A stretch of DNA of 64,000 bases from JAPYTK01 sp964401935 (lineage in GTDB: Bacteria > Myxococcota_A > Polyangia > Polyangiales > Polyangiaceae): positions 95,449 to 159,448 of the forward strand of contig CAYOAL010000003.1 of assembly GCA_964401935.1 (NCBI GenBank), given 5' to 3'. Within the stretch, counting starts at the first letter, position 1. Every line of letters begins with the position of its first letter. Under the pieces are notes generated by a model. That model was not told the origin of the DNA. It worked only from the letters and a program-made list of their open reading frames with translations, and did no database searches. Shown one piece after another: positions 1-8,598 of this stretch. Both the position numbers and the translations under genes were made by a program.

Positions 1-578
1 CGCGGGCGCGCGAGGGAGAGGCCGTGCTCGTCGATGGGCACGATCGTGACGTCGCAGGCCGCGAGCGCTCGGTCCACCTCGGGCGACCACGCGCACTCGG
101 GCAACCAGAAGGAGCGGGCGCGCGCGGCCACGAGCGCGCGACCGACGGCGATCTGACCCGCGAGCCCCCCCACCGGCGCCAGGCCGGGGAGAAAGGCGTG
201 AGTCGCGCTCGTCGTGGTGAGCTCGACGTGAGGGAGCGTTGGCAGCTTGGCGAACGCAGCACCGTCCCATGACAGCGCGTCCGCGAGGCGCTCCTCGTAG
301 TGCGCGCGCAAGGCGGCGTTCGGGGCGAGCGTGCGGTTGAGCTGTGCGACCGCCGAGACGTGCTCACGAAACCGCCGCTCGAGCCCAGCGTCGTTCATCA
401 TCGCCCACAGCGGCGGGGACACCGACAGCGTCACTGGCGAGCGCGCGCTCGTGAGCCAGCGCGACAGCGGGAGATAACACTCCCACATCGCCTCGTGGAA
501 CCACCGCTCGGTGGCCGTCCACGGCTCGGGCTCTTTCACCCAGGGCAGATGAGCGTGCAGAACCAGCGCGAGCCGCAT
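1..578 (-). CDS. GH57-type 1,4-alpha-glucan branching enzyme, partial (3' end outside window)
   Basis: The first 192 codons of a gene running off the left edge. The start is an ATG at 578, 15 bp after the hemC stop. The product opens with MRLALVLHAHLPWV, the N-terminal strand typical of glycoside hydrolase family 57, and has FWLPECAW followed by PIDEHG, matching the family's WLPECAY nucleophile region. In the DUF1957/AmyC group this fold transfers alpha-1,4 chains to alpha-1,6 branches of glycogen. The domain call is good; separating branching enzyme from amylase or 4-alpha-glucanotransferase needs the missing part. The tight spacing suggests cotranscription with the heme genes. Confidence 0.8.
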   Translation of the reverse strand, partial: MRLALVLHAHLPWVKEPEPWTATERWFHEAMWECYLPLSRWLTSARSPVTLSVSPPLWAMMNDAGLERRFREHVSAVAQLNRTLAPNAALRAHYEERLADALSWDGAAFAKLPTLPHVELTTTSATHAFLPGLAPVGGLAGQIAVGRALVAARARSFWLPECAWSPEVDRALAACDVTIVPIDEHGLSLARP

Positions 579-593
579 CACCGCGCTCGCGCC

Positions 594-1487
594 TCAGCCG
601 TCCCTCAGCGCGGCGCCGAGCTCGAGCCCCACGCGCTCCGCATCTTCGAGGTTCCACGTCGTGGTGAGCTCGCCGAACCGCGGGGCCGAGCCGTCGGGCT
701 CCGCCACCATCGCGCGCAACAGCAGCGCGTCGCCTCGTTGGACCGCATAGGCGGCCACCGGGAGCTGGCAGCTGCCGCCCACGGCAGCCATGAAGGCGCG
801 CTCCGCCGTCACCGCGACGCGGGTCGTAGCGTCGTCCGTCGCCGCGAGCCACTCGGCCACGCGCCGATCGTTGGCTCTGCACTCGATCCCCAGCGCGCCC
901 TGGCCCACCGCCGGCAGCATCGCCTCTGGCGCGAGCACCTGCGTCGCGCGATCTCCCATGCCGAGCCGCAGGAGCCCCGCGTACGCGAGCACGATGGCGT
1001 CGACCGCGCCTTCCTCGAGCTTTCGAAGCCGCGTGTCCACGTTGCCGCGGAGTGGCCCCACGTCGAGGTCGCCCCGCATCGCGAGGAGCATCGTCTTGCG
1101 TCTCAGGCTGGAGGTGCCCACCTTCGCGCCGGCGGGGAGCTCCTCGAGCGAACGGCCGTCGCGCGTCACCACCACGTCGCGCGGGTCTTCGCGCGGTGGA
1201 ATGGCAGCCAGCGTGAGCGACGCGGCGAGCTCGGCAGGCACATCCTTGATCGAGTGGACCGCGAAGTCGGCTTCGCCGGCGAGCAATGCCTCCTCGATCT
1301 CCTTGATGAACAAACCTTTGCCGCCCACCTCCTGCAGCGACCGATCCTGGATGCGATCGCCGGAGGTCACCACGTGGAGCTCGTTGACCTCGAGGCCCTC
1401 GTGGGCGGCGACGAGCGAGCGGGCATAAGCTCGGGCCTGCGCGAGGGCGAGCTTGCTGCGGCGGGTAGCGAGTCGGAGCTGCGGCAT
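594..1487 (-). CDS. hemC: Hydroxymethylbilane synthase (porphobilinogen deaminase)
   Basis: Condenses four porphobilinogen molecules into hydroxymethylbilane for heme and other tetrapyrroles. The 297-residue product starts MPQLRLATRRSKLALAQA and has HSIKDVP (catalytic Asp loop), GTSSLRRK, LRGNVDTRL, and GGSCQLPVAAYA, whose Cys carries the dipyrromethane cofactor. The length is slightly below the usual 300-315. The ATG at 1487 begins exactly at the conserved N-terminal strand; an in-frame ATG at 1502 adds five residues and is possible. The hemA stop lies at 1510, so the two genes are probably translated together. Third gene of a hemX-hemA-hemC order. Confidence 0.96.
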   Translation of the reverse strand: MPQLRLATRRSKLALAQARAYARSLVAAHEGLEVNELHVVTSGDRIQDRSLQEVGGKGLFIKEIEEALLAGEADFAVHSIKDVPAELAASLTLAAIPPREDPRDVVVTRDGRSLEELPAGAKVGTSSLRRKTMLLAMRGDLDVGPLRGNVDTRLRKLEEGAVDAIVLAYAGLLRLGMGDRATQVLAPEAMLPAVGQGALGIECRANDRRVAEWLAATDDATTRVAVTAERAFMAAVGGSCQLPVAAYAVQRGDALLLRAMVAEPDGSAPRFGELTTTWNLEDAERVGLELGAALRDG

Positions 1488-1509
1488 GACCGGGGCCACC
1501 ATGCCACGA

Positions 1510-2928
1510 TCAGCGGGCGGCGGCGCGCGGCCTCGAAGCGTCGTCGGCGCATTCGGGCTCGAGCACCTCCTCACGCGCGGCGGATGGCTCTCCCGCCGTC
1601 GCGGGGGGCGCCTCGAGCGCCGGCTCCGCTCCCGCCGGCGCTGGGCCGCCAGCCAGGGCGCGAGCGGCGCTGAGCTCCAGCTCGAACATCTGCTCCAGCA
1701 TCGTCGCCGCGTCGGCGGCCCGGTTCTCCTCCGCGAGCTTCTTCAGGTGGCGGGTGGGGGCATGAAGCAGCTTGTTCACGGCGGCGTCGAGCATCACCGC
1801 GAGCGCCTTCTTGTCGCGCTCTTCGAGGTGCTTGAGCCGGCCTTTGAACGAGCGCTCGAGCTCGGTCGCGAGGATCGCTCGGGTGCGCTCGCGCAGCGCG
1901 ACGATCACCGGCTTGGCCGCTTGCTGGGAGCGCCGCTGGTCGAACCCCCGGAGCTCCTCCACCACGATCGACTCGGCGTGCTCGGCCTCGGCGCGGCGAA
2001 CCTCGAGCGACTGGGCGACCACATGCGAGAGGTCGTCGACGTCGTAGAGGTAAACGTTGTCGAGCTCGTTCACCGTGGGCTCGACGTCGCGCGGGACCGC
2101 GATGTCGATCAGGAACAAGCTCCTCCCTCGCCGCTTGCGCCGCAGGCTCCTCAGCCGATCGTAGGTGACGACGTAGGTCGGGCTCGCGGTCGACGAGACC
2201 ACGATGTCGGCGACCACGAGCGACTCGTCGAGCTGGTCCCAGGGCACGGGGCGACCGCCCACGCCGGAGGCGAGGCTCTCGGCGCGCTGGGGGCTGCGGT
2301 TGGTCACCAGGATCCGCGCGCCGGCTCGCGCGAGCAGCTTGGCGGCCGCCTCGGCCATCTCTCCCGCACCCACGACCAGCGTGGTCTGACCGCTCAGATC
2401 CTCGAAGATCTGGTGGGCGAGATCGACCGCGACGCTCGGCACCGACACCTGACCGGCTCCGATCTGCGTCTCGGTTCGCACCCGCTTCGCGCTCTGGAGC
2501 GCCGCCTGCATCGCGTACTGGAGGCTCGGTCCCAGCGTCCCCGCGTCTTGAGCCACGCGGAACGCGTCCTTGAGCTGACCGAGGATCTGCGGCTCGCCGA
2601 CGACCAGTGAGTCGAGCGAGCACGCCACCCGAAAGAGATGCTGCACCGCGTCGGTGCCGCTCCGGCTGATGAGATGAGGAGCCACCTCCCGACCGCCGAT
2701 GCTCACGAGCTCCCGCGTCACGGACGCGAGGGTGGCCGCCTCGTCTTCCTCAGGGCGTGGCGCTGCATACACCTCCACCCGGTTGCAGGTGGAGAGCACC
2801 AGCACCTCGCCGACCGCGCTCGCTTCGCGCAGACGCAACAGCGTCGCCCCCAACGCGTCGGGTGCGATCGCCAGGCGTTCGCGAACCTGGATCGGTGCGG
2901 TTTGATGGGATAGCCCGACGACGATCAC
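1510..2928 (-). CDS. hemA: Glutamyl-tRNA reductase
   Basis: Reduces glutamyl-tRNA(Glu) to glutamate-1-semialdehyde, the first step of C5 tetrapyrrole synthesis. The 472-residue product opens MIVVGLSHQTAPIQVRE. It carries the nucleophilic Cys48 in LSTCNRVEVYA, an NADPH-binding VVGAGEMAEAAAK segment near residues 185-200, and a C-terminal dimerisation helix region. A Pro/Ala/Glu-rich tail of about 45 residues follows the dimerisation domain, longer than in enterobacterial enzymes. The start is 6 bp downstream of the hemX-like stop. Confidence 0.97.
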   Translation of the reverse strand: MIVVGLSHQTAPIQVRERLAIAPDALGATLLRLREASAVGEVLVLSTCNRVEVYAAPRPEEDEAATLASVTRELVSIGGREVAPHLISRSGTDAVQHLFRVACSLDSLVVGEPQILGQLKDAFRVAQDAGTLGPSLQYAMQAALQSAKRVRTETQIGAGQVSVPSVAVDLAHQIFEDLSGQTTLVVGAGEMAEAAAKLLARAGARILVTNRSPQRAESLASGVGGRPVPWDQLDESLVVADIVVSSTASPTYVVTYDRLRSLRRKRRGRSLFLIDIAVPRDVEPTVNELDNVYLYDVDDLSHVVAQSLEVRRAEAEHAESIVVEELRGFDQRRSQQAAKPVIVALRERTRAILATELERSFKGRLKHLEERDKKALAVMLDAAVNKLLHAPTRHLKKLAEENRAADAATMLEQMFELELSAARALAGGPAPAGAEPALEAPPATAGEPSAAREEVLEPECADDASRPRAAAR

Positions 2929-2934
2929 GCCGCT

Positions 2935-3762
2935 TCAGCCTCCAACAGCTTTGAATGCGGGGCGCACCAGATACACCAGCAGCACCGCGAACGCGCACGC
3001 AAATCCTGCCACCGTGCCGTAAGCGGCGCGCCTCCCCCGCCAGCCCGCCAGCACCCGCAACAGCAACACGCCGGCGATGAGCAGCCACGTGGTGTAGCCC
3101 AGCACTGCCCGCAAGACGTCGTCGATGGCTCCCGCCTCGACGAGTTTTGCGCGCACCGTCCCCGTCGCGACCCCCAGGGTGAGCAGTGGGAAGCCCGCGA
3201 TGAGAAAGCGGTGCCCGGCCTTGTCGAGCGCGTCGAGGGGCGGGAGGCGGCTCTTGGTCTTGAGCAGCGACTTCTTGTCCTTGAGCCTTCGCTCCTGCAC
3301 GAGGTACATGACGGCGGCGCCGCAAGCGAGCAGGAACAGGGCCTCGCCCACGAGGTTGGCGAACACGTGAAAGCCGATGAACGTGGCGGGAAGCTGCTCC
3401 TCGGGGGCCGCGGTGCCCAAGAAGAACGTGCCGAGGGTGACCACCAGGCCGAGGGGCGCCATCAAGAGGCCCAGGGGATGGATGCGGAACCGCCGCCGCA
3501 GCACCAGGTACACGGCGGTGGCGAACAGCGAAGCCATCGACAGGATGAAATGCACCGAGTGGACCGGGCACACGCGGGCGACGAAGCTCGCGATGCACAC
3601 GTAGGTGGCGTGGGCCCCCGCCCCCACCCCGAGCAGGATGGGCGCCGCCCGCCCGTACGAAACCTCGGGACGACTGCGCGCGATCTCGGTGTAAAAGAGC
3701 GTGCTCGCTGCCGCGTACATCAGCGCGGCGAGGGCGAAGGTCATGAAGCTGAGCACCGGCAT
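2935..3762 (-). CDS. HemX/CcsA-family integral membrane protein
   Basis: A 275-residue protein with about eight hydrophobic segments, read from the ATG at 3762; upstream in-frame codons lack a plausible start. The C-terminal GWRGRRAA followed by a long hydrophobic helix is typical of the cytochrome c assembly/HemX family. The Trp-rich heme-handling WWD motif of CcsA is not preserved: the region before it reads LGYTTWLL. It is therefore more likely HemX-like, a membrane protein linked to glutamyl-tRNA reductase level, than a System II heme transporter. Its place directly before hemA supports this. Several His residues (CPVHSVHF, GFHVF) could still bind heme. Confidence 0.75.
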   Translation of the reverse strand: MPVLSFMTFALAALMYAAASTLFYTEIARSRPEVSYGRAAPILLGVGAGAHATYVCIASFVARVCPVHSVHFILSMASLFATAVYLVLRRRFRIHPLGLLMAPLGLVVTLGTFFLGTAAPEEQLPATFIGFHVFANLVGEALFLLACGAAVMYLVQERRLKDKKSLLKTKSRLPPLDALDKAGHRFLIAGFPLLTLGVATGTVRAKLVEAGAIDDVLRAVLGYTTWLLIAGVLLLRVLAGWRGRRAAYGTVAGFACAFAVLLVYLVRPAFKAVGG

Positions 3763-3984
3763 CGCTGCTTTCAGGCTAGATCGGCGAACGCCCTTTCGCG
3801 AGCACATTACTCCCGGCTCGCCACGGCGAGGGGCCGCGTTGTCTGCGCCGTGGCGCGCTCACGGCGCGCTCACGAACCTCTTCTCCCAAGTCGGCGAGCT
3901 TCCGCTCCCACCTCGGGCGCGACCCGTGGAGGTGGCCAGGATCCCGATGGTGGCGAACACGAGCCGCCTACGCCGCCTCGGGGC

Positions 3985-4362
3985 TCAGAGTGCGTCGAGG
4001 TCTTGGAGCGTGCTCAGCACGTCTTCTTCGCGCTGCCCCGCCTCGACCGACGGATCCACCTCTCCCGAGGGCTCCCCGACCATGCCTGGGACCACGTCGT
4101 AGGCGTTCTCTTCCACCAGCATGGAGTTGCCGAGGAGCTCGGCGCCGAGCTGCGTCTCGAGGTGGCCGCGGGACACCACCTTGCCACACAGATCGTGCGG
4201 ATCCTCCCCCGTGGTCACCTCCTGCAGGATGCGCACCGCCTCGCTCACGCGGTAGCGGTAGCCCCCCGCGGGGACGACCAGCTCTTCGCCGTCGAGATCG
4301 AGCTTGCCCACATCGAACAAGACGTCGAGGAGCGACTGGGGGAAAAAGACCGCGTTGTTCAT
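3985..4362 (-). CDS. Hypothetical protein, 125 aa
   Basis: Opens MNNAVFFPQSLLDVLFDVGK and ends in an acidic stretch (EEDVLSTLQDLDAL). No signal peptide, membrane segment or recognised motif is visible. Balanced amino-acid composition and a start-to-stop reading without low complexity support a real gene. It lies between hemX and prmC on the same strand, separated from each by more than 160 bp, so operon membership is uncertain. Not recognised. Confidence 0.6.
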   Translation of the reverse strand: MNNAVFFPQSLLDVLFDVGKLDLDGEELVVPAGGYRYRVSEAVRILQEVTTGEDPHDLCGKVVSRGHLETQLGAELLGNSMLVEENAYDVVPGMVGEPSGEVDPSVEAGQREEDVLSTLQDLDAL

Positions 4363-4527
4363 CGTGCTCCGCCGCTCGAGGTTCCCCGCGCCATTCGGCG
4401 TCGAGGGTAACGCCCTCTCGAGCTGGGGTCCAGCGCGCTCGCCCAGGGGTTCGTGCCTGGCGAGGTGGGCGCAGCGAGCCGCGCCCCGCTCAGCGCGCCG
4501 CGGCGCCGAGCTCGCAGCGTCGCGGGC

Positions 4528-5427
4528 TCACGGGCGCTTGCCCGAGATCACCCGCTCGTGCCCGCCGTAGTCGCGATCGACCTCGATCTCGACGAAGCCC
4601 GCGTCTTGCATGAGCTCCACCACCTTCGGTGCGCAGCCAGCCATCGTCTCCACCGCCAACGAGCCACCGCGGGCGAGCATCCGCGGGGCGCCGCTCACCA
4701 GAGGCCGCGTCACCGACAGCGCGTCGGCCCCCGCGGCCAGCGCGAGCCGAGGCTCGAACTCGCTGATGTCCCGCTCGAGCTCGGCGAACGCGGCGTCGTC
4801 GATGTAAGGTGGATTGGCGGTGATCAGGTCGAGGCTCCCCACGAGCGCATCCATGCCTGCGTAGAGATCGGCGCGGAGGAGCGCCACCAGCCCGAGCCGG
4901 AGCGCGTTGTCGGCGGCCACCGCGAGCGCGTCTGCCGAGACGTCGCTCGCGAACACGGTGGTCGTGGGGCGCTCGGCCTTGTACGTGATGGCCACACAGC
5001 CGGACCCGGTGCAGAGGTCGAGGACCCGGGCCGACAGGCTCAGGTGGCGTGAGCGCCTGAGGGCACACTCCACCAGCGTCTCGGTCTCGGGGCGCGGCAC
5101 CAGCACGCGGCGGTCGACACGGAAGTCCCGCCCGTAGAACTCCCGAAAGCCTCGCAGGTAGGCGATCGGCTCACCGCCACGCCGCCGCTTGTGGAGCTCG
5201 CGGTACGCAGCGAGCTGGTCCTTGTCGAGCGGTTTGCCGGCTTCGAGGATGAGCTGGATGCGGTTATAGCCGAGCACCATCGCGAGCATGAGCTCTGCGT
5301 CGAGACGAGGCGAGGTGCTCCCGCGCCCTGCGAGATCGCCCGACGCCCACGCGAGCACGCGCTGGATGGTCCAGGGATCCTGCGGCGCGCTGGTGGCTCG
5401 GTCTTCCGTCATGGCATCTGGGCTCAC
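4528..5427 (-). CDS. prmC: Peptide chain release factor N5-glutamine methyltransferase
   Basis: Methylates the Gln of the GGQ motif of release factors RF1/RF2 using S-adenosylmethionine. The product has an N-terminal helical domain, PRPETE (residues 111-116), the SAM-binding DLCTGSGCVAI (137-147) and the catalytic NPPY (205-208). Length 299 is near the family's 275-290. The start is ambiguous: a GTG at 5427 overlaps the upstream stop as GTGA, and an ATG at 5412 gives 294 residues. prfA, the usual neighbour, is not next to it here. Confidence 0.94.
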   Translation of the reverse strand: MSPDAMTEDRATSAPQDPWTIQRVLAWASGDLAGRGSTSPRLDAELMLAMVLGYNRIQLILEAGKPLDKDQLAAYRELHKRRRGGEPIAYLRGFREFYGRDFRVDRRVLVPRPETETLVECALRRSRHLSLSARVLDLCTGSGCVAITYKAERPTTTVFASDVSADALAVAADNALRLGLVALLRADLYAGMDALVGSLDLITANPPYIDDAAFAELERDISEFEPRLALAAGADALSVTRPLVSGAPRMLARGGSLAVETMAGCAPKVVELMQDAGFVEIEVDRDYGGHERVISGKRP

Positions 5428-6806
5428 CTCGCGGTGAGCGTCGCGCGGGCGCGCTCGACCACGGCCTCCACTTCGGCACGAATCGCGTCACGGCGGGCCT
5501 CGTCGGCCGCCTCGAAGCGGAGCACCAGCACCGGACCGGTGTTCGACGCGCGACACAGCCCCCAGGCCCCACTCCCGAAGTTGATGCGCGCCCCGTCCAC
5601 GTCGAGCACGTCGTGCGTCTCCCGGTAGTGGGCCAGCACCGCGCTCACCACGTCGAACTTCACCGCGTCGGGGCAATCGAGGCGGATCTCGGGAGTGACC
5701 GCGGTCGGTGGCACGTCGGCGAGGAGCTCGCGCGGCGTGAGGCCGGAGGCGGCCACGAGCTCCACCAGGCGGAGCGCGCCGTAGATGGCGTCGTCGAACC
5801 CGAAGTAGCGATCGGCGAAGAAGATGTGGCCGCTCATCTCGCCGGCGAGGAGCGCGCTCTCCTCCTTCATCTGCTGCTTGATGAGCGAGTGTCCGGTACG
5901 ACACACCACCGGCTTCCCGCCGTGGCGGGCGATGTCGTCGAACAGCGTCTGCGAGCACTTCACCTCACCGAGCACCGGCACCCCGGGGTGCTCTGCGAGC
6001 ACCTGCCGGGAGAACAGAATCATGAGCTTGTCGCCCCAGATCACCGAGCCCTGGTCGTCGATGACGCCGAGCCGATCACCGTCGCCGTCGAACGCGATCC
6101 CGAGCTTCGCTCCCCGCTCTTTCACTCTCGCGCGGAGGTGTGTCAGGTTGGCCTCCACCGTGGGATCGGGGTGGTGATTGGGGAACCGCCCATCCATGTC
6201 GCAGAACATCCCGTCGTGGGGCACCCCGAGGCGCTCGAAGGCGCGCAAGGCGAGCGGACCCGCCGCGCCGTTGCCGGCGTCGAGCACCACCAACAGATCG
6301 TCGGGCACGGCGTCGAGGCGCGTGTGCTCCACCAGCGAGTCGAGATAGGCGTCGCTCACCGAGCGCTGCGTCAGAGTCCCCGTCCCTTCGGTGAACGCGT
6401 CTCCCTCGACGAGCGCGCGCAGCGCCTGCACGTCGGCCCCGAAGAGGGTCGACTTGCCCCGCATCATCTTGAAGCCATTGTCCTCGGGAGGGTTGTGGCT
6501 CCCCGTGATCATCACCGCCCCGGTGGTCTCGAGGTGGAAAGCGGCGAAGTAGAGGAGCGGCGTGGGCCCCACGCCGATGTCGATCACGTTCGCTCCCGAC
6601 GCGCGTAGCCCGGCCGTGAACGCGGCGAACAGGCGGTCGCTCGAGAGCCGACAGTCGCGGCACACCGCCACCGTCACCGTCGCCGCGTCGCGCGCGAGGA
6701 ACGTCGCGAACGCCCGTCCAATGCCGTGCGCGAGCGCGTCGGTGAGATCGGCCTCGGCGTTGCCACGAATGTCGTACTCACGAAAGACGTGCGCGGGCGG
6801 GATCAT
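5424..6806 (-). CDS. Phosphomannomutase/phosphoglucomutase (alpha-D-phosphohexomutase)
   Basis: Interconverts 6-phospho- and 1-phospho-hexoses (mannose and/or glucose), feeding nucleotide-sugar, capsule and glycogen synthesis. The 460-residue product shows all four family signatures in order: TGSHNP with the phosphoserine at 103, the Mg-binding DGDGDR (240-245), the sugar-binding GEMSGH (322-327), and a C-terminal phosphate loop with RASNTGP. The layout matches the bacterial AlgC/ManB group. The stop overlaps the GTG candidate start of prmC, indicating coupling. The exact sugar preference cannot be read. Confidence 0.95.
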   Translation of the reverse strand: MIPPAHVFREYDIRGNAEADLTDALAHGIGRAFATFLARDAATVTVAVCRDCRLSSDRLFAAFTAGLRASGANVIDIGVGPTPLLYFAAFHLETTGAVMITGSHNPPEDNGFKMMRGKSTLFGADVQALRALVEGDAFTEGTGTLTQRSVSDAYLDSLVEHTRLDAVPDDLLVVLDAGNGAAGPLALRAFERLGVPHDGMFCDMDGRFPNHHPDPTVEANLTHLRARVKERGAKLGIAFDGDGDRLGVIDDQGSVIWGDKLMILFSRQVLAEHPGVPVLGEVKCSQTLFDDIARHGGKPVVCRTGHSLIKQQMKEESALLAGEMSGHIFFADRYFGFDDAIYGALRLVELVAASGLTPRELLADVPPTAVTPEIRLDCPDAVKFDVVSAVLAHYRETHDVLDVDGARINFGSGAWGLCRASNTGPVLVLRFEAADEARRDAIRAEVEAVVERARATLTAR

Positions 6807-6879
6807 GGCGCGGTGTTAGCACTTGATGTGCGCCGGGTGACAGAACTTTCGCCGGGCTCGGCCGCCCGTCGGCGCGAGG

Positions 6880-7239
6880 TCAGTCTACGGCGCGACGGCG
6901 ATGCCACCGCGGCGGATAGTACAGGAGCTCGCCGCTCCGCAGGCGCACCACCGAGGCTCTCGCGTACACCATGGCCGGCCCGGGGCGGACCCAGCGGCCT
7001 GCGTTCCACGCGTAGCTCCCGCCGCGCCACATCCAGTAGCCGTCCACCCACAACCCGTCGTCGTGGGGACGAGGGGGAACGATCTCTGCGCGGGCCGCCG
7101 GCGGCGGGTAGGGCACCGGCATGGGCACGACGCCTTCGTGGTCGCCAACCTCGGGCACCGGCACCCGCGGAGCGCAGGCGGTGAGGCTCGCGACCACCAC
7201 CGCGACCGCGGCCGCGGTCGTCAGGGCGAGGCGAGCCAT
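6880..7239 (-). CDS. YXWGXW-type repeat lipoprotein, 119 aa
   Basis: A small predicted lipoprotein with a hydrophobic signal and lipobox LTAC (Cys22). After a Pro-rich spacer come aromatic motifs WVDGYWMWRGG, YAWNAGRW and a closing YYPPRWH, which resemble the YXWGXW repeats of secreted surface proteins. The ATG at 7239 lies inside the end of the prepilin peptidase gene (overlap 7221-7239), so the two are probably coupled. The role is unknown; envelope location is a fair inference from the signal. Confidence 0.75.
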   Translation of the reverse strand: MARLALTTAAAVAVVVASLTACAPRVPVPEVGDHEGVVPMPVPYPPPAARAEIVPPRPHDDGLWVDGYWMWRGGSYAWNAGRWVRPGPAMVYARASVVRLRSGELLYYPPRWHRRRAVD

Positions 7240-8189
7240 TCCAGGATCGTCCCCGGTTTGAGGAGCAACAGCTCGAGGGTGGCCAGGATGAGAAACGGTC
7301 CAAACGCGATGCGCTGGTTGTTCCACCCCGACGGTGCCTCGTCGGCGAGGGGATCGAGCTCGAGCTCGGCCAACGCCTGAGCGCGCTCCTCTTCCGGCAG
7401 CTCCTCGATCTCGCGCCGCGCCTCTTCGCGCCACTGTTGCACGCCGGCCGGTTCCTCCGGGGTCTTGCCGAGCACCATCAGCGCCACCATCACGAGCGTA
7501 CCTTGGATGGCCCCGAGCGAGAGCACCATGAGCGCGCCCGGCCACCCCAACCACGCCCCGGCGAGCATCATCAGCTTCGCGTCGCCCATGCCCATCCCCG
7601 GCTTGCCGCGGAGCCGCTCGTACAGCACCACGAGCGGCAGCCACACCACGAGGAAGCCCACCGCGGCTCCGAGGGCGGCGTCGATGAGCTCCATGTCGCG
7701 CAGCGCGAACGTGGCCACGCCGAGCACCGTCCCTCCGAGGCTGATGCCATCGGGGACGATCATGTGCTCGAGATCGATGAACGCCGCCGCGAGCAGACCG
7801 AGCACGAGCGCGAGGTGCGCCACGAACACCGCGAGCGCGTGGTAGGCCACGGTGCCCCCGCCCATCGGAAGCACGAGCGTCTCGAGCACGGCCAGCGACA
7901 AGACGCCGCCGGCGAGCTCTACCAAGACGTAGCGCGGGCTCACCCGTGCGCCGCAGCACGGGGCGCGCCCTCGCATCAGCACCCAGCTCAGCACCGGCAC
8001 GTTGCGGTAGGCGGGGATGGGCGTGTGGCACGCCGGACAATGCGAGGCTGGACGCGACAGACTCATCCCTCGCGGCAGCCGGTGGATCACCACGTTGAGG
8101 AAGCTGCCCCAGATCACGCCGAAGAGCCCGGCCACGACGCGGAGGAACAGCAGAGGGAAGTCGGCGAGGAGTAGCGCGTCTCCGCTCAT
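7221..8189 (-). CDS. Type IV prepilin peptidase / methyltransferase (A24 aspartic protease)
   Basis: Cleaves and N-methylates prepilin-type signal peptides for type IV pili and type II secretion. The ATG at 8189 gives MSGDALLLADFPLLFLR; an in-frame start at 8219 would overlap the upstream gene. Features are an N-terminal helix, GSFLNVVIHRLPRG, a CPAC pair, the first catalytic Asp in FIDLEHMIVPDG and the second in GMGDAKL. The second Cys pair of the zinc loop is atypical: APCCGAR instead of CxxC. An acidic insertion of about 45 residues sits before the last membrane segment. Confidence 0.92.
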   Translation of the reverse strand: MSGDALLLADFPLLFLRVVAGLFGVIWGSFLNVVIHRLPRGMSLSRPASHCPACHTPIPAYRNVPVLSWVLMRGRAPCCGARVSPRYVLVELAGGVLSLAVLETLVLPMGGGTVAYHALAVFVAHLALVLGLLAAAFIDLEHMIVPDGISLGGTVLGVATFALRDMELIDAALGAAVGFLVVWLPLVVLYERLRGKPGMGMGDAKLMMLAGAWLGWPGALMVLSLGAIQGTLVMVALMVLGKTPEEPAGVQQWREEARREIEELPEEERAQALAELELDPLADEAPSGWNNQRIAFGPFLILATLELLLLKPGTILEWLASP

Positions 8190-8196
8190 GCGAGGC

Positions 8197-8481
8197 TCAT
8201 CGCCCGCGCCCGGGATCACCCTGGGCAGCGAGCTTCAACATCATCGTCAGCGCGAGCTCGAGCTCCTCTTGGGTGGGCTGCACCGACTGCTCGGCGAGCG
8301 CGTGTTTGAGCTCGATGAGCTTGGCACCGAACACCTCGTACTGACGACGGCTGCGATCGGTCGGCGCCTCGGCCAACCAGCGCTTGACGATCTCGCGCAG
8401 CTCGTCGAGGTCGCTCCGAACCAAGAGGCGCGCCATCTGGCTGGCCATCGGATCGGGAGGAGTGGTTGGAACGTGCGCCAC
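8197..8481 (-). CDS. Hypothetical protein, 94 aa, upstream of the prepilin peptidase
   Basis: A helical, charged small protein (MAHVPTTPPDPMASQMARLL...) with no signal peptide or membrane segment. It ends 7 bp before the chosen prepilin peptidase start on the same strand and is divergent from the lipoprotein gene at 8599. An internal Met at residue 12 is an alternative start. Not recognised; the tight spacing suggests cotranscription with the peptidase. Confidence 0.6.
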   Translation of the reverse strand: MAHVPTTPPDPMASQMARLLVRSDLDELREIVKRWLAEAPTDRSRRQYEVFGAKLIELKHALAEQSVQPTQEELELALTMMLKLAAQGDPGRGR

Positions 8482-8598
8482 GTCTCAAGCGTAGTACAGG
8501 TTCACGGCGCTTCGAGAGCTTCGTGCTAACACAGCTCGCGAGCCCGCGCCGCGGCGCACCTCGCCTCCGCACCCGCCTCCGCCCTCACCACCTTCGTC

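Noticed and set aside
300..2610. Plus-strand frames over hemC and hemA
   Set aside because: Shadows; hemC and hemA on the minus strand have full family signatures.
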